DNA of 64,000 nucleotides from Roseivirga seohaensis (lineage in GTDB: Bacteria; Bacteroidota; Bacteroidia; Cytophagales; Cyclobacteriaceae). The position numbers and the translations under genes are program-made. The stretch is from NCBI RefSeq assembly GCF_001592945.1, contig NZ_LRPB01000023.1, forward strand, positions 310,001 to 374,000, read 5' to 3'. Below the pieces are notes generated by a model. The model did not search any database. It saw only the letters and a list, made by a program, of their open reading frames with translations, and had not been told where the DNA came from. Of this stretch, positions 17,361 to 27,074 are shown piece by piece (position 1 is the stretch's first letter; each line of letters starts with the position of its first letter).

Positions 17361-18050
17361 TTAACTCCCGGCAAGACCTTCTAGGCGAGCCTTATGCTTT
17401 CGTGCGCTAGCGTACTCAGCAGTTCCAAAATGATTCTTAATAATATCGTCTAAAGGCTTAATAGCCGCTTTAAGGTCTCCTTGTTTTTCGTAAGCCAAAG
17501 AAGCTTTCAATAAATAAGCTGGAGAAAAAGCATCGTCATCAGCAGTACTTGCTGCTTTTTCGTATTGGCTTGCTGCATCACTGAAATTACCCAATTCCAT
17601 ATAAGCATCGCCTGTTAGCTTATAAGCTCTTGCTTGAATCAATTCTTCAGAAGAAGAAAAGTCTTTCAAATGATCTAAAGCCAATTGAAATTTTTGCTCT
17701 TTTAAATAAATCGCTCCAACATAATAGTTAGACAAGTTTGCCGCTTCAGTTCCACCATAAATATCGATGATACTTAAGAAACCAAGGTTTCTACCGTCAC
17801 CATTTAAGGCCAAATCAAGGCTGTCTTGCTCGAAGTAATACTGCGCCTGAAACATGTCTGCCTGCGCGCTATCGTTTTTATTCGACTTACTATAATTAAG
17901 TAGGAAAATAGCGCTGGTTACTACAATAATAACCAAGCCCGCTATCATACCAACAAAACCTGCTGGTCCTAGCTCTTTCTTCATTTTTCCAACTGCTGAG
18001 TTGGTATCGTTATGCTCGTTGTGTGCTTCTTCTGAAGTCTTTTGTGCCAT
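17361..18050 (-). CDS. Tetratricopeptide membrane protein, YfgM-like
   Basis: A 229-residue protein from the ATG at 18050. One membrane segment (GFVGMIAGLVIIVVTSAIFLLNY) follows a soluble N-terminus of about 33 residues; the remainder carries about four TPR-like helix pairs (YYVGAIYLKEQKFQLALDHL, AYKLTGDAYMELGNFSDAASQYEKA, LLKASLAYEKQGDLKAAIKPLDD). This layout resembles YfgM/BamD-like periplasmic TPR proteins anchored in the inner membrane. The longer frame starting at 18071 is rejected because the likely -7 box overlaps that start. Confidence 0.8.
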   Translation of the reverse strand: MAQKTSEEAHNEHNDTNSAVGKMKKELGPAGFVGMIAGLVIIVVTSAIFLLNYSKSNKNDSAQADMFQAQYYFEQDSLDLALNGDGRNLGFLSIIDIYGGTEAANLSNYYVGAIYLKEQKFQLALDHLKDFSSSEELIQARAYKLTGDAYMELGNFSDAASQYEKAASTADDDAFSPAYLLKASLAYEKQGDLKAAIKPLDDIIKNHFGTAEYASARKHKARLEGLAGS

Positions 18051-18068
18051 CTCTTGAAAATTAGGTCG

Positions 18069-18096
18069 CAAATATAAGGAAAATGTTGAACAACAA
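18069..18096 (-). promoter_or_regulatory. Candidate promoter of the TPR gene
   Basis: On the - strand TATATTTG (18069-18076) is an exact TAnnTTTG -7 match, with TTGTTG ending about 17 nt upstream. It lies between pdhA and the TPR gene and supports the ATG at 18050. Confidence 0.55.
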
Positions 18097-18107
18097 GGGA
18101 TTAAATC

Positions 18108-19139
18108 CTATTCGGTGATGAACGGGTAATCCTCTTGTACATAAACGTCTTTGTAAGCCTCAGATGGGTCTGGATAATCAGATTCTTCTGCAAACTTAAC
18201 CGACTCTTCCACAGTAGCTTTGATCTTTTTGTCGATCTCTTTCAATTCTGCTTCAGTAGCCCATTTGTTCTCCAAAATCTTAGCCCTTACTTGCTCAATT
18301 GGGTCTCTATCTTTGTATTCGTTTAATTCCTCTTTGGTTCTGTATTTCGCAGGATCAGACATTGAATGCCCTTTGTAACGGTAAGTTCTGAACTCCAATA
18401 AAGTTGGACCATCTCCTCTTCTTGCTCTATCAGCAGCTTCTTCAACCGCAATGTGAACGTTTTCGGGGTTCATGGCATCAACAGCAGCAGAAGGCATATC
18501 ATATGATTCACCTAAAGTATGAAGGTCGGTTACGTTAGAAGTTCGTTGAACCGAAGTTCCCATGGCGTAACCATTGTTTTCGATTACGAAAATCACCGGT
18601 AATTTCCAGTTCATGGCCATATTTAATGCTTCGTGGAATGCACCCTGACGCACAGCGCCATCGCCCATCATACAGATACAAAGCTTACCTGTTTTATTAT
18701 ATTTTTCGGCAAAGGCAATACCCGCGCCCAAAGGTACTTGGCCACCTACAATACCATGACCGCCCATAAACCCAACTTCTTTATCGAAGATATGCATAGA
18801 GCCACCTTTTCCTTTAGAAACTCCCGTTTCTTTGGCCATAAGTTCGGCCATAATTGCATTAGGGCTAGTGCCTAAAGCCAATGGCTGACCATGATCTCTG
18901 TAAGCAGTAATCCACTTATCGCCTTTTTCTAAAGCAGTAACCGAACCACTTGAACAGGCTTCTTGCCCAATGTATAAATGGCAAAAACCTTTAATTTTTT
19001 GCTGTCCGTAAAGCTGTCCTGCTTTTTCTTCGAACCTTCTTTGTAACAACATGTTCTCGAACCAGAACATATAAGTCTCCTTAGAGAACTTTGTCGCCTT
19101 TGTTGCTTTTGCTTTAGATGTTGCTTTAGTTGCGGCCAT
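18108..19139 (-). CDS. pdhA: Pyruvate dehydrogenase E1 component, alpha subunit
   Basis: A 343-residue thiamine-diphosphate enzyme. The TPP-binding motif starts at G159-D-G (GDGAVRQGAFHEALNMA) and ends with ENN at 187-189. The phosphorylation-loop-like segment YRYKGHSMSDPAKYRTKEEL is also present. It decarboxylates pyruvate together with a separate beta subunit that is not in this window. The N-terminal 18 residues are an alanine/lysine/threonine-rich tail not seen in all homologues. It is divergent from recF with a 96-bp gap. Confidence 0.93.
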   Translation of the reverse strand: MAATKATSKAKATKATKFSKETYMFWFENMLLQRRFEEKAGQLYGQQKIKGFCHLYIGQEACSSGSVTALEKGDKWITAYRDHGQPLALGTSPNAIMAELMAKETGVSKGKGGSMHIFDKEVGFMGGHGIVGGQVPLGAGIAFAEKYNKTGKLCICMMGDGAVRQGAFHEALNMAMNWKLPVIFVIENNGYAMGTSVQRTSNVTDLHTLGESYDMPSAAVDAMNPENVHIAVEEAADRARRGDGPTLLEFRTYRYKGHSMSDPAKYRTKEELNEYKDRDPIEQVRAKILENKWATEAELKEIDKKIKATVEESVKFAEESDYPDPSEAYKDVYVQEDYPFITE

Positions 19140-19235
19140 TCGTCAATATATTTGAAGGAAATCTCCGTTTCCTTTGCTTGTACAAGTTTAAATCGGAGTG
19201 CGAAAATAAGACAAAAACGTTCAACTTCGAAATTA

Positions 19236-20330
19236 ATGCATCTCGAATCTATCGGCCTTAACAATTTCAAGAACTACGAAAGTTTAAAGATCAACTTTTC
19301 GAAGGAAATTAACTGCCTTGTAGGTAAGAACGGAAGCGGTAAAACTAATCTGTTAGATGCCATTTATTACCTCTGTATCACTAAAAGCGCCTTTAACCCC
19401 CAAGACAACCAATGTGCCCTCCATGGCCAAGACTACTTTTCATTACGAGGAAAAATTTCTCTGGGCGAGCGAACTCACACCTTTGTTTGCGGTTTGCAGC
19501 TGGGAAAAAAGAAATTAATCAAGCTAGACGAGAAGCCTTATAAGAAAGCGAGCGAGCATATTGGTAAGTTTCCGGTGGTGCTAATTGCGCCTAACGACAC
19601 CGATGTAATCCGCAATGGCAGTGAAGATCGAAGGAGGTTTTTTGATGGAATTATTTCGCAAACCAGCCAAAGTTACCTCAACGACCTGATTCAATATAAC
19701 CACGTACTCAAGCAGCGCAACAGTTTGCTGAAACAGTTTGCCGACCGTGATTTTTTCGATGCGGCCTTGCTTCAGCAATACACCGATCAGCTGATTGAAA
19801 TTGGCCAGCGCATTTACGAGGTAAGGAAAAACTTTACTCAGGCTTTCCGTCCGTTGGTGCAAAAGCATTATGCCTTGCTTTCAGAAGAAAGTGAGCAAGT
19901 AGACTTACAATATGAATCGGACTTTGGGCAGGACATTGCTACTTTGTTTAAGCAAAATCAGAAAAAGGATTTAATTCTGAAACGCACCAATGTGGGCATT
20001 CATAAAGATGAGTTTCTATTTGAAATGGAAGGCGAACTGATTAAAAAGTTTGGGTCGCAAGGGCAGCAGAAGTCTTATTTGATTGCACTCAAACTTGCGC
20101 ACTTCGATTATATTTTTAATGAAACGGAAATTAAGCCGATGCTGCTACTCGATGATATTTTCGATAAACTCGATGATTTCCGCATTACCAAACTGATGGA
20201 AATGGTGGCTTCTGATGCTTTCGGTCAGATTTTCGTTACCGATGCCCGCCCAGAGCGCAGCCAAAAAATATTCGAAGCCATTGGCCATGAAGTGAGGTTT
20301 TTTGAGGTGGTAGATGGAAAGTTGGGTTAA
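19236..20330 (+). CDS. recF: DNA replication and repair protein RecF
   Basis: A 364-residue protein from the ATG at 19236 (MHLESIGLNNFKNYESL); the upstream open frame lacks family features. Walker A GKNGSGKT is at 30-37, the signature region at LKLAHFDYIFNETEIKPMLLLDDIFDKLDD carries Walker B, and FRITKLMEMV and IFVTDARPER close the domain. RecF loads RecA on gapped DNA with RecO and RecR. The length matches the family. The phosphorothioation-like island begins about 150 bp downstream. Confidence 0.96.
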   Translation: MHLESIGLNNFKNYESLKINFSKEINCLVGKNGSGKTNLLDAIYYLCITKSAFNPQDNQCALHGQDYFSLRGKISLGERTHTFVCGLQLGKKKLIKLDEKPYKKASEHIGKFPVVLIAPNDTDVIRNGSEDRRRFFDGIISQTSQSYLNDLIQYNHVLKQRNSLLKQFADRDFFDAALLQQYTDQLIEIGQRIYEVRKNFTQAFRPLVQKHYALLSEESEQVDLQYESDFGQDIATLFKQNQKKDLILKRTNVGIHKDEFLFEMEGELIKKFGSQGQQKSYLIALKLAHFDYIFNETEIKPMLLLDDIFDKLDDFRITKLMEMVASDAFGQIFVTDARPERSQKIFEAIGHEVRFFEVVDGKLG

Positions 20331-20483
20331 CCTTTTGATTCTCTTTTTCCATTATTCTGATGTTCATATGGCTGGTTTTCAAAACTATTGAAATCAGGTT
20401 AAGAAGAAAGAACCCTTTCCGCTCTATCAATGGCAATAAATTGATTACTTTGTATCCTTAGAAAAGAATTCTCAAGAGAGAAG

Positions 20484-21368
20484 ATGACAATAGAAAATAT
20501 AGAAAAAATAAAATTTACTTTCTCAGGACACGACTCCTTTCAATGCCGTCAGCTTTGGCTGAAAAAGGGGTATGACTTTGTTAAGGAAGGAAGGAATTTC
20601 AATGATGATGATGCGGTTATTAAACTCGGAGTTGGAAAAAACATGGTTTCATCTATTCGCTTTTGGTTAAAGGCTTTTAATATTATTGACCATAAAGATA
20701 TTCCTACTGAATTCGGTAGTCGATTGTTAGATGATGAAAATGGGTATGATCCATTTTTGGAAGAAGAAGCAAGTCTTTGGCTCTTGCATTATCAGCTAGT
20801 GAAAAATGGGTTTGCATCTATTTACTCCTTAATTTTTAATGAATTTCGAAAGGAAAAGTTATTCTACAATAAAGAAACCTTTGTGAACTATGTCAAAAGA
20901 ATTGGTGAAGGTAATCCAGGTTTGAATTTCAATGAAAATACGGTTGCCAAAGATTTTATAGTTTTTACTAACCTGTATAAAAATGACCCTGAAAGTAAAG
21001 ATGTTGAGGATAGTTTTTCTGGAATTCTATCTGAAATAGAGCTTTTAAAGACCACGAGAAAAGGAAAAGAAGAACAATTTTACATTGAAAATACTGAAAG
21101 AGACAATCTTCCAGAAGCAGTTGTCTTATTTTCAATCCTCGAGAATTCTAATTACGGAAATTCTATAAGCTTAAACTCTTTAGAGTTCGACTTTAATAGT
21201 CCGGGTTCAATTTTTGCCTTAAATAGGCCTGGCTTGATGAATAAAATATCGGACATTGTTGATGGCTTTAATGACATCACTTTTACTGACCAGGCAGGAA
21301 TTAAAGAGTTGCAATTCAAAAATAAACTTGACCCCTACAAAACTTTAGATAATTACTATGGCAAATAA
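20484..21368 (+). CDS. DUF4007 protein, SspB-like, of a DNA phosphorothioation set
   Basis: A 294-residue protein. Residues 10-65 (FSGHDSFQCRQLWLKKGYDFV, then IKLGVGKNMVSSIRFWLKAFNI) are the hallmark of DUF4007. Genes of this family are linked to DndC-like sulfur-transfer enzymes, and the Ssp phosphorothioation protein SspB carries this domain (from memory). In the Ssp system SspB is reported to nick DNA for single-strand phosphorothioation; whether this protein nicks cannot be seen, since no clear nuclease motif is visible. It is the first of eight tightly packed genes; its end overlaps the ATPase start by 11 bases. Confidence 0.8.
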   Translation: MTIENIEKIKFTFSGHDSFQCRQLWLKKGYDFVKEGRNFNDDDAVIKLGVGKNMVSSIRFWLKAFNIIDHKDIPTEFGSRLLDDENGYDPFLEEEASLWLLHYQLVKNGFASIYSLIFNEFRKEKLFYNKETFVNYVKRIGEGNPGLNFNENTVAKDFIVFTNLYKNDPESKDVEDSFSGILSEIELLKTTRKGKEEQFYIENTERDNLPEAVVLFSILENSNYGNSISLNSLEFDFNSPGSIFALNRPGLMNKISDIVDGFNDITFTDQAGIKELQFKNKLDPYKTLDNYYGK

Positions 21369-24300
21369 TTTCACGACATCGGTAAATATTATAAGGGATA
21401 CTGACAGGGATTTCAGCTATATCCCAACCCCAAATGCTAAGCAAATTGTAGGTCAAATAGTTAATGACTTTAAAAAAGGTATTCGCTCTTTTAATGTAGT
21501 TGGAACTTACGGTACAGGAAAATCTTCATTTCTTTTAGCATTTGAGCAAAGCATTACAGGAAAGAAACGATACTTTGATCCAAATTTTCTTACCAACCCC
21601 AAGTTTGATTTTGTAAAATTTATTGGCTCCTACTCTTCCATAGTTGAGCAGTTTTCAGATGCTTTCGAAGTTCAAACAAATAAAAATCAACAAGAGAATA
21701 TACTTTCCGAGATATTCAACCGATACCATTCCATGGGGAATGACGATAAAGTCTTATTTCTCCTGATTGACGAATTTGGTAAATTTTTAGAATATGCGAG
21801 TAAGCACAACCCCGAAAAAGAATTATATTTTGTTCAACAATTAGCAGAGTTCTGCAATAACCCAAAGCACAATATTGTTTTAATTACTACTGTTCACCAA
21901 AGCTTAGAGTCCTACGCTTATTCACTAAGTAAAACTCAACAACAAGAGTGGACAAAAGTAAAAGGGCGTTTTCGTGAAATCACTTTTAACGAACCTGTTG
22001 AACAGCTTTTGTTTTTAGCTTCGGAATATGTAGCTGAGAACTTTGAAACCAAGGCTTCAGAATTAGAAATTGAGAAATGCTTAAAGCTTACTACCGAAAC
22101 AAAGGCATTTAACTTTAATAAAGATTACCTAAAAGAAATAGCTTCTAAATTATATCCGCTTGATATTCTTTCAGCAAATATTCTCACACTTTCATTACAA
22201 AGATATGGACAAAATGAACGCTCATTGTTTTCCTTTCTTGAATCATCTGACCATACAGGCCTAACGAAATTCAACAAACAAGAAAATCCGTTTTACAATT
22301 TGTCAAACGTTTATGATTATCTGAATTTCAATTTCTATTCGTTTTTAACCTCAAGATATAATCCTGACTTTTCCGCATGGAGTTCCATTCGTTCATCAAT
22401 CGAAGAAGTGGAAAGAGCATTTGATTCAAATATCAATGATTACATTAAGGCTGTTAAGACGATTGGACTTTTAAATATCTTCTCCGCAAGTGGTTCAATC
22501 TTAGATTTGAATTTCTTTATCGATTATTTAAAAACTGCCTGCGGTGTATCAGATGCCAAAGAAGTCATTAAGAATCTAGAGACAAAAAATATTATCCGTT
22601 ATCGCTCGCATTCAAGGAGGTTCATCCTATTTGAAGGAACAGATTTGGACATTCAAACCGCACTGATTGAAGCCGGGAATAGAATTTCTGAGGTTGTTGA
22701 TATCACTACGCTGCTAAACAAACATATCCGATTCAACCCAGTCTTTGCAAAGCAGTATTCATTTACCACAGGAACGCCACGATATTTTAAGTTTGTCATT
22801 TCAGACTACCCAGAGCTTGGGAAAATTCCAGAAGGAGAAATTGATGGCTATATAAATCTTGTTTTTAATAGCAAGCTGAAAGAAATCGACATCCAAAATA
22901 TCTCCAAACAAGAAGAAGAGGCCATCATTTATTGTTTTTTCAACAACTCTGCTGAAATTAAAAATTTGTTATTCGAGATTGAAAAAATTCAGAAAGTACA
23001 TGATGAAAACAAAGATGATAAAGTCGCAAAGAGAGAGTTAGAAAATATAATTGAATCACAAATTCGTTTATTAAACCATTACATAACTGACAGTATTTAT
23101 TCAGGTAGCAAAGATGTGAAGTGGTTTTTTAGTGGAGCAGAAAAGAAAATCTCTGACAAAAAGGACTTCAACAAACTACTTTCCCAAGTTTGTAGCATTG
23201 TATATGATGCCACCCCAGTTTTCAAAAACGAACTTGTGAACAAACATAAAATTTCATCTTCCATTCATACGGCCAAAAAAAATTATTTCAAGGCCTTATC
23301 AAACAATTGGGATAAAGAACACTTAGGTTTTGACGATTCTAAATTTCCACCAGAAAAGACCATTTATTTATCCCTATTAAAAGAAAACGGCATTTCGCCA
23401 ATTAGAGAAAATGCAACAGATGTAATTTCTATTGATAGAACTTCTTCATTCTACAAGCTTTGGTGTGCTTCAGAAGACTTTATAGAAAGTGCCAAATCTG
23501 AACAATTAAAGGTCTCTGAATTAAGTGAATTACTGAACAAAAGACCTTTCAAGCTTAAGCAAGGTTTGATTGACTTTTGGGTTCCTACATTCTTATTTTT
23601 GAAACGAGATGATTTCGCCATTTTCAATGATGACAGCTATATCCCTAATTTGTCAGAAGAGAATTTGGAGTTAATAGCCAAATATCCTGAAAAGTATTCA
23701 ATAAAGACATTTGATATTGAAGGTGTAAAGCTTGATATTTTTAATAGTTATCGAACATTCTTAAACATTGCTACCGAACAAAAATTCGATAACAACTCGT
23801 TTATTGAAACCATAAAGCCATTTATTGTTTTCTACAAACAGTTGCCTGAGTATAGCAAAAACACAAAGAGACTTTCGCCTTCTGCTATTAAAATTAGGAA
23901 GGCCATAATTACGAGCAAAGACCCAGAAAAAACTTTCTTTGAAGCGTTTCCAAGTGCCCTAGGCTTGACGCTCTCAGCTCTACAAAAAGATAAATCTAAA
24001 CTTCAAAACTATACCATAAGCTTACAAGATGCTGTTAAAGAATTGCGGACTGCTTATGATGAATTACTTATGCGTTTTGAAGATTTCATTTGCAGCGAAT
24101 TCGTTGGACAATCTTCAAATTTTGTAGAATATAAAGGACATCTTCAAAAGCGTTTCTCAAAATTAAAAAAGCATATGCTTTTGAGTAATCAAAAGACTTT
24201 TGTGCAACGCTTAGACTCCCCTTTAGACGACCGAAAAGCTTGGCTAAACTCCATAGCACAAGCCATATCTGGAAAAACACTCGAAACCTTTTCTGATGAG

Positions 24301-24579
24301 GATGAAATATTGCTTTATGAAAAATTTAAAGCCATGATTTTAGAGTTAGATAGCTTGACTAAAATTTCTAACAATGATATTGATGATAGCAAAGAAGAAG
24401 TTATCGGGGTTAAAATTGATTCGTTCTTTAGCAAAATTGACCCAAAAGTGGTCAGAGTGCCCAAGAATAAGAGTAAAGAAATTGAGCACTTGAAAAATGA
24501 GCTCAGAAATAAATTAGGTACCGACAACACATCAAATATTGCTGCTGTCTTGAACCTTCTTAAAGAGTTATTACAATGA
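21358..24579 (+). CDS. Large P-loop ATPase, SspC-like
   Basis: A 1073-residue ATPase. Walker A GTYGTGKS is at 49-56 and Walker B VLFLLIDEFGK has D138/E139, followed by a sensor-like ITTVHQS segment. The remaining 850 residues are largely helical and without a motif I know. Position between the DUF4007 gene and the PP-loop gene matches sspB-sspC-sspD order, so a role as the motor or scaffold of the modification complex is inferred. It resembles in size the large ATPases of BREX-type systems, but those come with other partners. The stop overlaps the next start by 4 bases (ATGA). Confidence 0.8.
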   Translation: MANNFTTSVNIIRDTDRDFSYIPTPNAKQIVGQIVNDFKKGIRSFNVVGTYGTGKSSFLLAFEQSITGKKRYFDPNFLTNPKFDFVKFIGSYSSIVEQFSDAFEVQTNKNQQENILSEIFNRYHSMGNDDKVLFLLIDEFGKFLEYASKHNPEKELYFVQQLAEFCNNPKHNIVLITTVHQSLESYAYSLSKTQQQEWTKVKGRFREITFNEPVEQLLFLASEYVAENFETKASELEIEKCLKLTTETKAFNFNKDYLKEIASKLYPLDILSANILTLSLQRYGQNERSLFSFLESSDHTGLTKFNKQENPFYNLSNVYDYLNFNFYSFLTSRYNPDFSAWSSIRSSIEEVERAFDSNINDYIKAVKTIGLLNIFSASGSILDLNFFIDYLKTACGVSDAKEVIKNLETKNIIRYRSHSRRFILFEGTDLDIQTALIEAGNRISEVVDITTLLNKHIRFNPVFAKQYSFTTGTPRYFKFVISDYPELGKIPEGEIDGYINLVFNSKLKEIDIQNISKQEEEAIIYCFFNNSAEIKNLLFEIEKIQKVHDENKDDKVAKRELENIIESQIRLLNHYITDSIYSGSKDVKWFFSGAEKKISDKKDFNKLLSQVCSIVYDATPVFKNELVNKHKISSSIHTAKKNYFKALSNNWDKEHLGFDDSKFPPEKTIYLSLLKENGISPIRENATDVISIDRTSSFYKLWCASEDFIESAKSEQLKVSELSELLNKRPFKLKQGLIDFWVPTFLFLKRDDFAIFNDDSYIPNLSEENLELIAKYPEKYSIKTFDIEGVKLDIFNSYRTFLNIATEQKFDNNSFIETIKPFIVFYKQLPEYSKNTKRLSPSAIKIRKAIITSKDPEKTFFEAFPSALGLTLSALQKDKSKLQNYTISLQDAVKELRTAYDELLMRFEDFICSEFVGQSSNFVEYKGHLQKRFSKLKKHMLLSNQKTFVQRLDSPLDDRKAWLNSIAQAISGKTLETFSDEDEILLYEKFKAMILELDSLTKISNNDIDDSKEEVIGVKIDSFFSKIDPKVVRVPKNKSKEIEHLKNELRNKLGTDNTSNIAAVLNLLKELLQ

Positions 24580-25679
24580 GCAAAGTAAGACATGTTTTAG
24601 GCATATCAGGAGGGAAAGACAGTGCGGCTTTGGCAATTTATGTTAAGACAAAGTATCCTTCGATTAATTTAGAGTTCTACACCTGCGACACAGGTAAGGA
24701 ACTAGATGAAACCTATCAATTGATAAAAAACCTCGAAGTATATCTCGGAATTAAGATTGAGCTTTTACAAGGTGCCGAAAATAGTTCAGAAGATCCTTTT
24801 GACCACTTCTTAAAAATGTATGGTGGTTTTCTACCTTCATCCCAAGCACGCTGGTGTACCAAAAAATTAAAGCTTGCCCCTTTTGAAAATTATGTAGGCG
24901 ATGACCCAGTAATCTCCTACGTTGGAATCAGAGGTGATGAAGAAAGAGAAGGTTATATTTCAACTAAAAAGAACATTCAATCCATATTTCCATTTCGTAA
25001 AAATATTTGGAGTCAAGATGTTGTCACAAAATTGCTGTCAAACCAAAATATGGAACAGCTAATAACAATGTCTAAAAACATAGACTTTGGTAAAAACCAA
25101 GAAAAAGCATACCAAACCATTACTCGAAAAATAGACACAAGTTTCACTCTTGACCAAAAACTAAATATTCTATTAGACTCAAATGTGAAAGCATTTAATC
25201 ATTTGGTTTTTGATTTTTTAAAAACAACAGATTATCCGTTAGCAACAGAAGCCTCGTTTCCGCTTCTGGAAAATGATGAAGTCTTAGTGAGAGATGATAT
25301 TTTTCGAATTTTGGAGGAAAGTGGAGTAGGTGTACCTGCCTACTACAACAAAATAGAGTTTGAAATCAATGGGAAAAAAGGAGAATACGCAAGAAGTCGC
25401 TCTGGTTGTTTCTTCTGCTTTTTCCAACAAAAGATTGAATGGGTTTGGCTTTATGAGCAACACAAGGATTTGTACCTAAAAGCAATGGAATATGAGAAAG
25501 ATGGATATACTTGGGCACAAGGCGAAAGCTTAGAGGATATCATCAAACCTGAAAGAATAGAGCAAATCAAGGAAGAGTACATTAAAAGAATGGAAAGAAA
25601 ATCAAAAGCTAAATCACCTTACCTAGTGGATATTTTAGATGATAACGGGGATGAAGGGTGTGCAGCTTGTTTTGTGTAA
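24576..25679 (+). CDS. Phosphoadenosine phosphosulfate reductase-family PP-loop enzyme, DndC/SspD-like
   Basis: A 367-residue protein. The PP-loop SGGKDSAAL begins at residue 11, and CDTGKELDET and RWCTKKLK (C94) follow. Candidate iron-sulfur cysteines are C278 and C281 (RSGCFFCFF) and C362/C365 near the C-terminus. DndC and SspD are ATP pyrophosphatases that activate the DNA backbone for sulfur insertion. A role in cysteine or methionine sulfate assimilation is unlikely, given the neighbours and the GCFFC pattern. It overlaps the ATPase gene by 4 bases. Confidence 0.88.
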   Translation: MSKVRHVLGISGGKDSAALAIYVKTKYPSINLEFYTCDTGKELDETYQLIKNLEVYLGIKIELLQGAENSSEDPFDHFLKMYGGFLPSSQARWCTKKLKLAPFENYVGDDPVISYVGIRGDEEREGYISTKKNIQSIFPFRKNIWSQDVVTKLLSNQNMEQLITMSKNIDFGKNQEKAYQTITRKIDTSFTLDQKLNILLDSNVKAFNHLVFDFLKTTDYPLATEASFPLLENDEVLVRDDIFRILEESGVGVPAYYNKIEFEINGKKGEYARSRSGCFFCFFQQKIEWVWLYEQHKDLYLKAMEYEKDGYTWAQGESLEDIIKPERIEQIKEEYIKRMERKSKAKSPYLVDILDDNGDEGCAACFV

Positions 25680-25701
25680 TATAAATCTAATAACCAGGAA
25701 T

Positions 25702-25917
25702 ATGGAACAGAAATTTAAAAATTGGAAGCACCTTGATTCTAGCTATTGGGTAAATCAAGAAACAAATTGGGTGGTAAAAGAAATCAGCAGAGAAGATGAA
25801 GAACAATGGGTAATCCTTGATGACCGTGATATGATGATTTCGTGCGAATGGAAAGATAACAAAGAGGATTGTATGGAAGAAGCTGATAGTATTTGTTTGG
25901 AAGCTGTGACACTTTGA
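25702..25917 (+). CDS. Small acidic tryptophan-rich protein in the phosphorothioation operon
   Basis: A 71-residue protein with no recognised domain. ATG at 25702 follows AACCAGGAAT, and the longer frame upstream overlaps the PP-loop gene. It is acidic and rich in tryptophan (NWKHLDSSYW, NQETNWVV, EEQWVILDD, SCEWKD). Spacing to neighbours is short (22 and 5 nt), so it belongs to the operon. It may be a small adaptor or immunity-like partner; this is only inference. Confidence 0.65.
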   Translation: MEQKFKNWKHLDSSYWVNQETNWVVKEISREDEEQWVILDDRDMMISCEWKDNKEDCMEEADSICLEAVTL

Positions 25918-25922
25918 CAATC

Positions 25923-27068
25923 TTGATAAATAAAATATCATACCTCGACTATAACTCCACTACCCCCATCGACCCAAGGGTACTTGAGGCAATGTTGCCG
26001 TTTTTAAAGTACAACTTTGCCAATCCAAGTAGCACTCACCATTTTGGTCAAAGCATCAATGAAAAGGTAAAGCAGGCCCGTGAGCAAATAGCTAATTTTA
26101 TTAAGGCTGAACCCAATGAATTGTTTTTTACGAGTGGGGCAACAGAAGCCATTAATATTGCCCTTAAAGGAGTGGCGGAATGCTATTCTAGCAAAGGAAA
26201 ACACATTATCACGGTTTCAACGGAACACAAAGCAGTAATAGATACTTGCAAGGATTTAGAAAGAAAGGGTTTTGAGGTAACTTATTTACCCGTTCAATCG
26301 AATGGATTAATAGATTTAAAAGATCTTCAAAAAGCTATCCGAAATGACACTATTTTGGTTTCGGTCATGTATGTCAATAATGAAACCGGAGTAATTCAAC
26401 CCATCAACGAAATTTCAAAAATAGCTCACGAAAAGGGAGCTTTATTTATGTCCGATGCCACGCAGGCCGTTGGTAAAATTGATGTTAATGTTGATGATTT
26501 AGGTATTGACTTGCTCTCTTTTAGTGGACATAAAATGTATGCTCCAAAGGGGATTGGAGCCCTGTTCGTAAGACAAAAAGGTAATAAAGTAAAACTTACT
26601 GCACAAACACACGGAGGTGGACACGAACAAGGTTTGAGAAGTGGCACTTTAAACGTCCCTGGAATTGTTGCCTTAGCAAAAGCCTGTGAAATTGCTAGTG
26701 AAGAAATGCTGCAACGTGAAAATGCTATTTCAGAATTAAGAGATACATTGGAAAGTGAATTATTAAAACTACCAAACACTTCACTGAATGGTGATTCCAA
26801 AATAAGAATCTACAATACCACCAATATTTGTTTTAAAGGACAAGACGCCAATGTGTTGATTGGCAGAATGAAAGGCATTGCTGTGTCCAATGGCTCAGCT
26901 TGCTCCTCAGCTGTAGTAGAGCCCTCACACGTTTTAAAAGCGATGGGGATAAGTGATGACGATGCGTTTGGTTCATTACGTTTTTCATTGGGCAAATTGA
27001 ATACAAGAGAAGAGATTAGAAATGTTATTCAAGCAATTCACAAAATGTTAATACCAACTTTAACTTAA
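25923..27068 (+). CDS. Cysteine desulfurase, SspA/DndA-like, NifS/IscS family
   Basis: A 381-residue pyridoxal-phosphate enzyme. No ATG lies before YLDYNSTTP; the TTG at 25923 gives MINKISYLDYNSTTPIDPRV, the usual family N-terminus, and starts 5 nt after the previous stop. The PLP lysine K204 is in SFSGHKMYAPKGIGAL and the active-site cysteine C327 in VSNGSACSSA. It takes sulfur from cysteine as a persulfide. Within this operon it should feed the PP-loop enzyme for DNA sulfuration, though it could also serve Fe-S assembly for it. Confidence 0.9.
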   Translation: MINKISYLDYNSTTPIDPRVLEAMLPFLKYNFANPSSTHHFGQSINEKVKQAREQIANFIKAEPNELFFTSGATEAINIALKGVAECYSSKGKHIITVSTEHKAVIDTCKDLERKGFEVTYLPVQSNGLIDLKDLQKAIRNDTILVSVMYVNNETGVIQPINEISKIAHEKGALFMSDATQAVGKIDVNVDDLGIDLLSFSGHKMYAPKGIGALFVRQKGNKVKLTAQTHGGGHEQGLRSGTLNVPGIVALAKACEIASEEMLQRENAISELRDTLESELLKLPNTSLNGDSKIRIYNTTNICFKGQDANVLIGRMKGIAVSNGSACSSAVVEPSHVLKAMGISDDDAFGSLRFSLGKLNTREEIRNVIQAIHKMLIPTLT

Positions 27069-27074
27069 ATAATT

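Noticed and set aside
20360-20461. A 33-codon open frame (MFIWLVFKTIEIRL...) between recF and the DUF4007 gene.
   Set aside because: No family resemblance, no promoter or ribosome-binding support, and length compatible with chance.
24576-25679. Assimilatory sulfate reduction as the role of the PP-loop gene.
   Set aside because: Its neighbours are DUF4007, a giant ATPase and a cysteine desulfurase, and it has the DndC-like cysteine pattern; no sulfate-assimilation genes are near.
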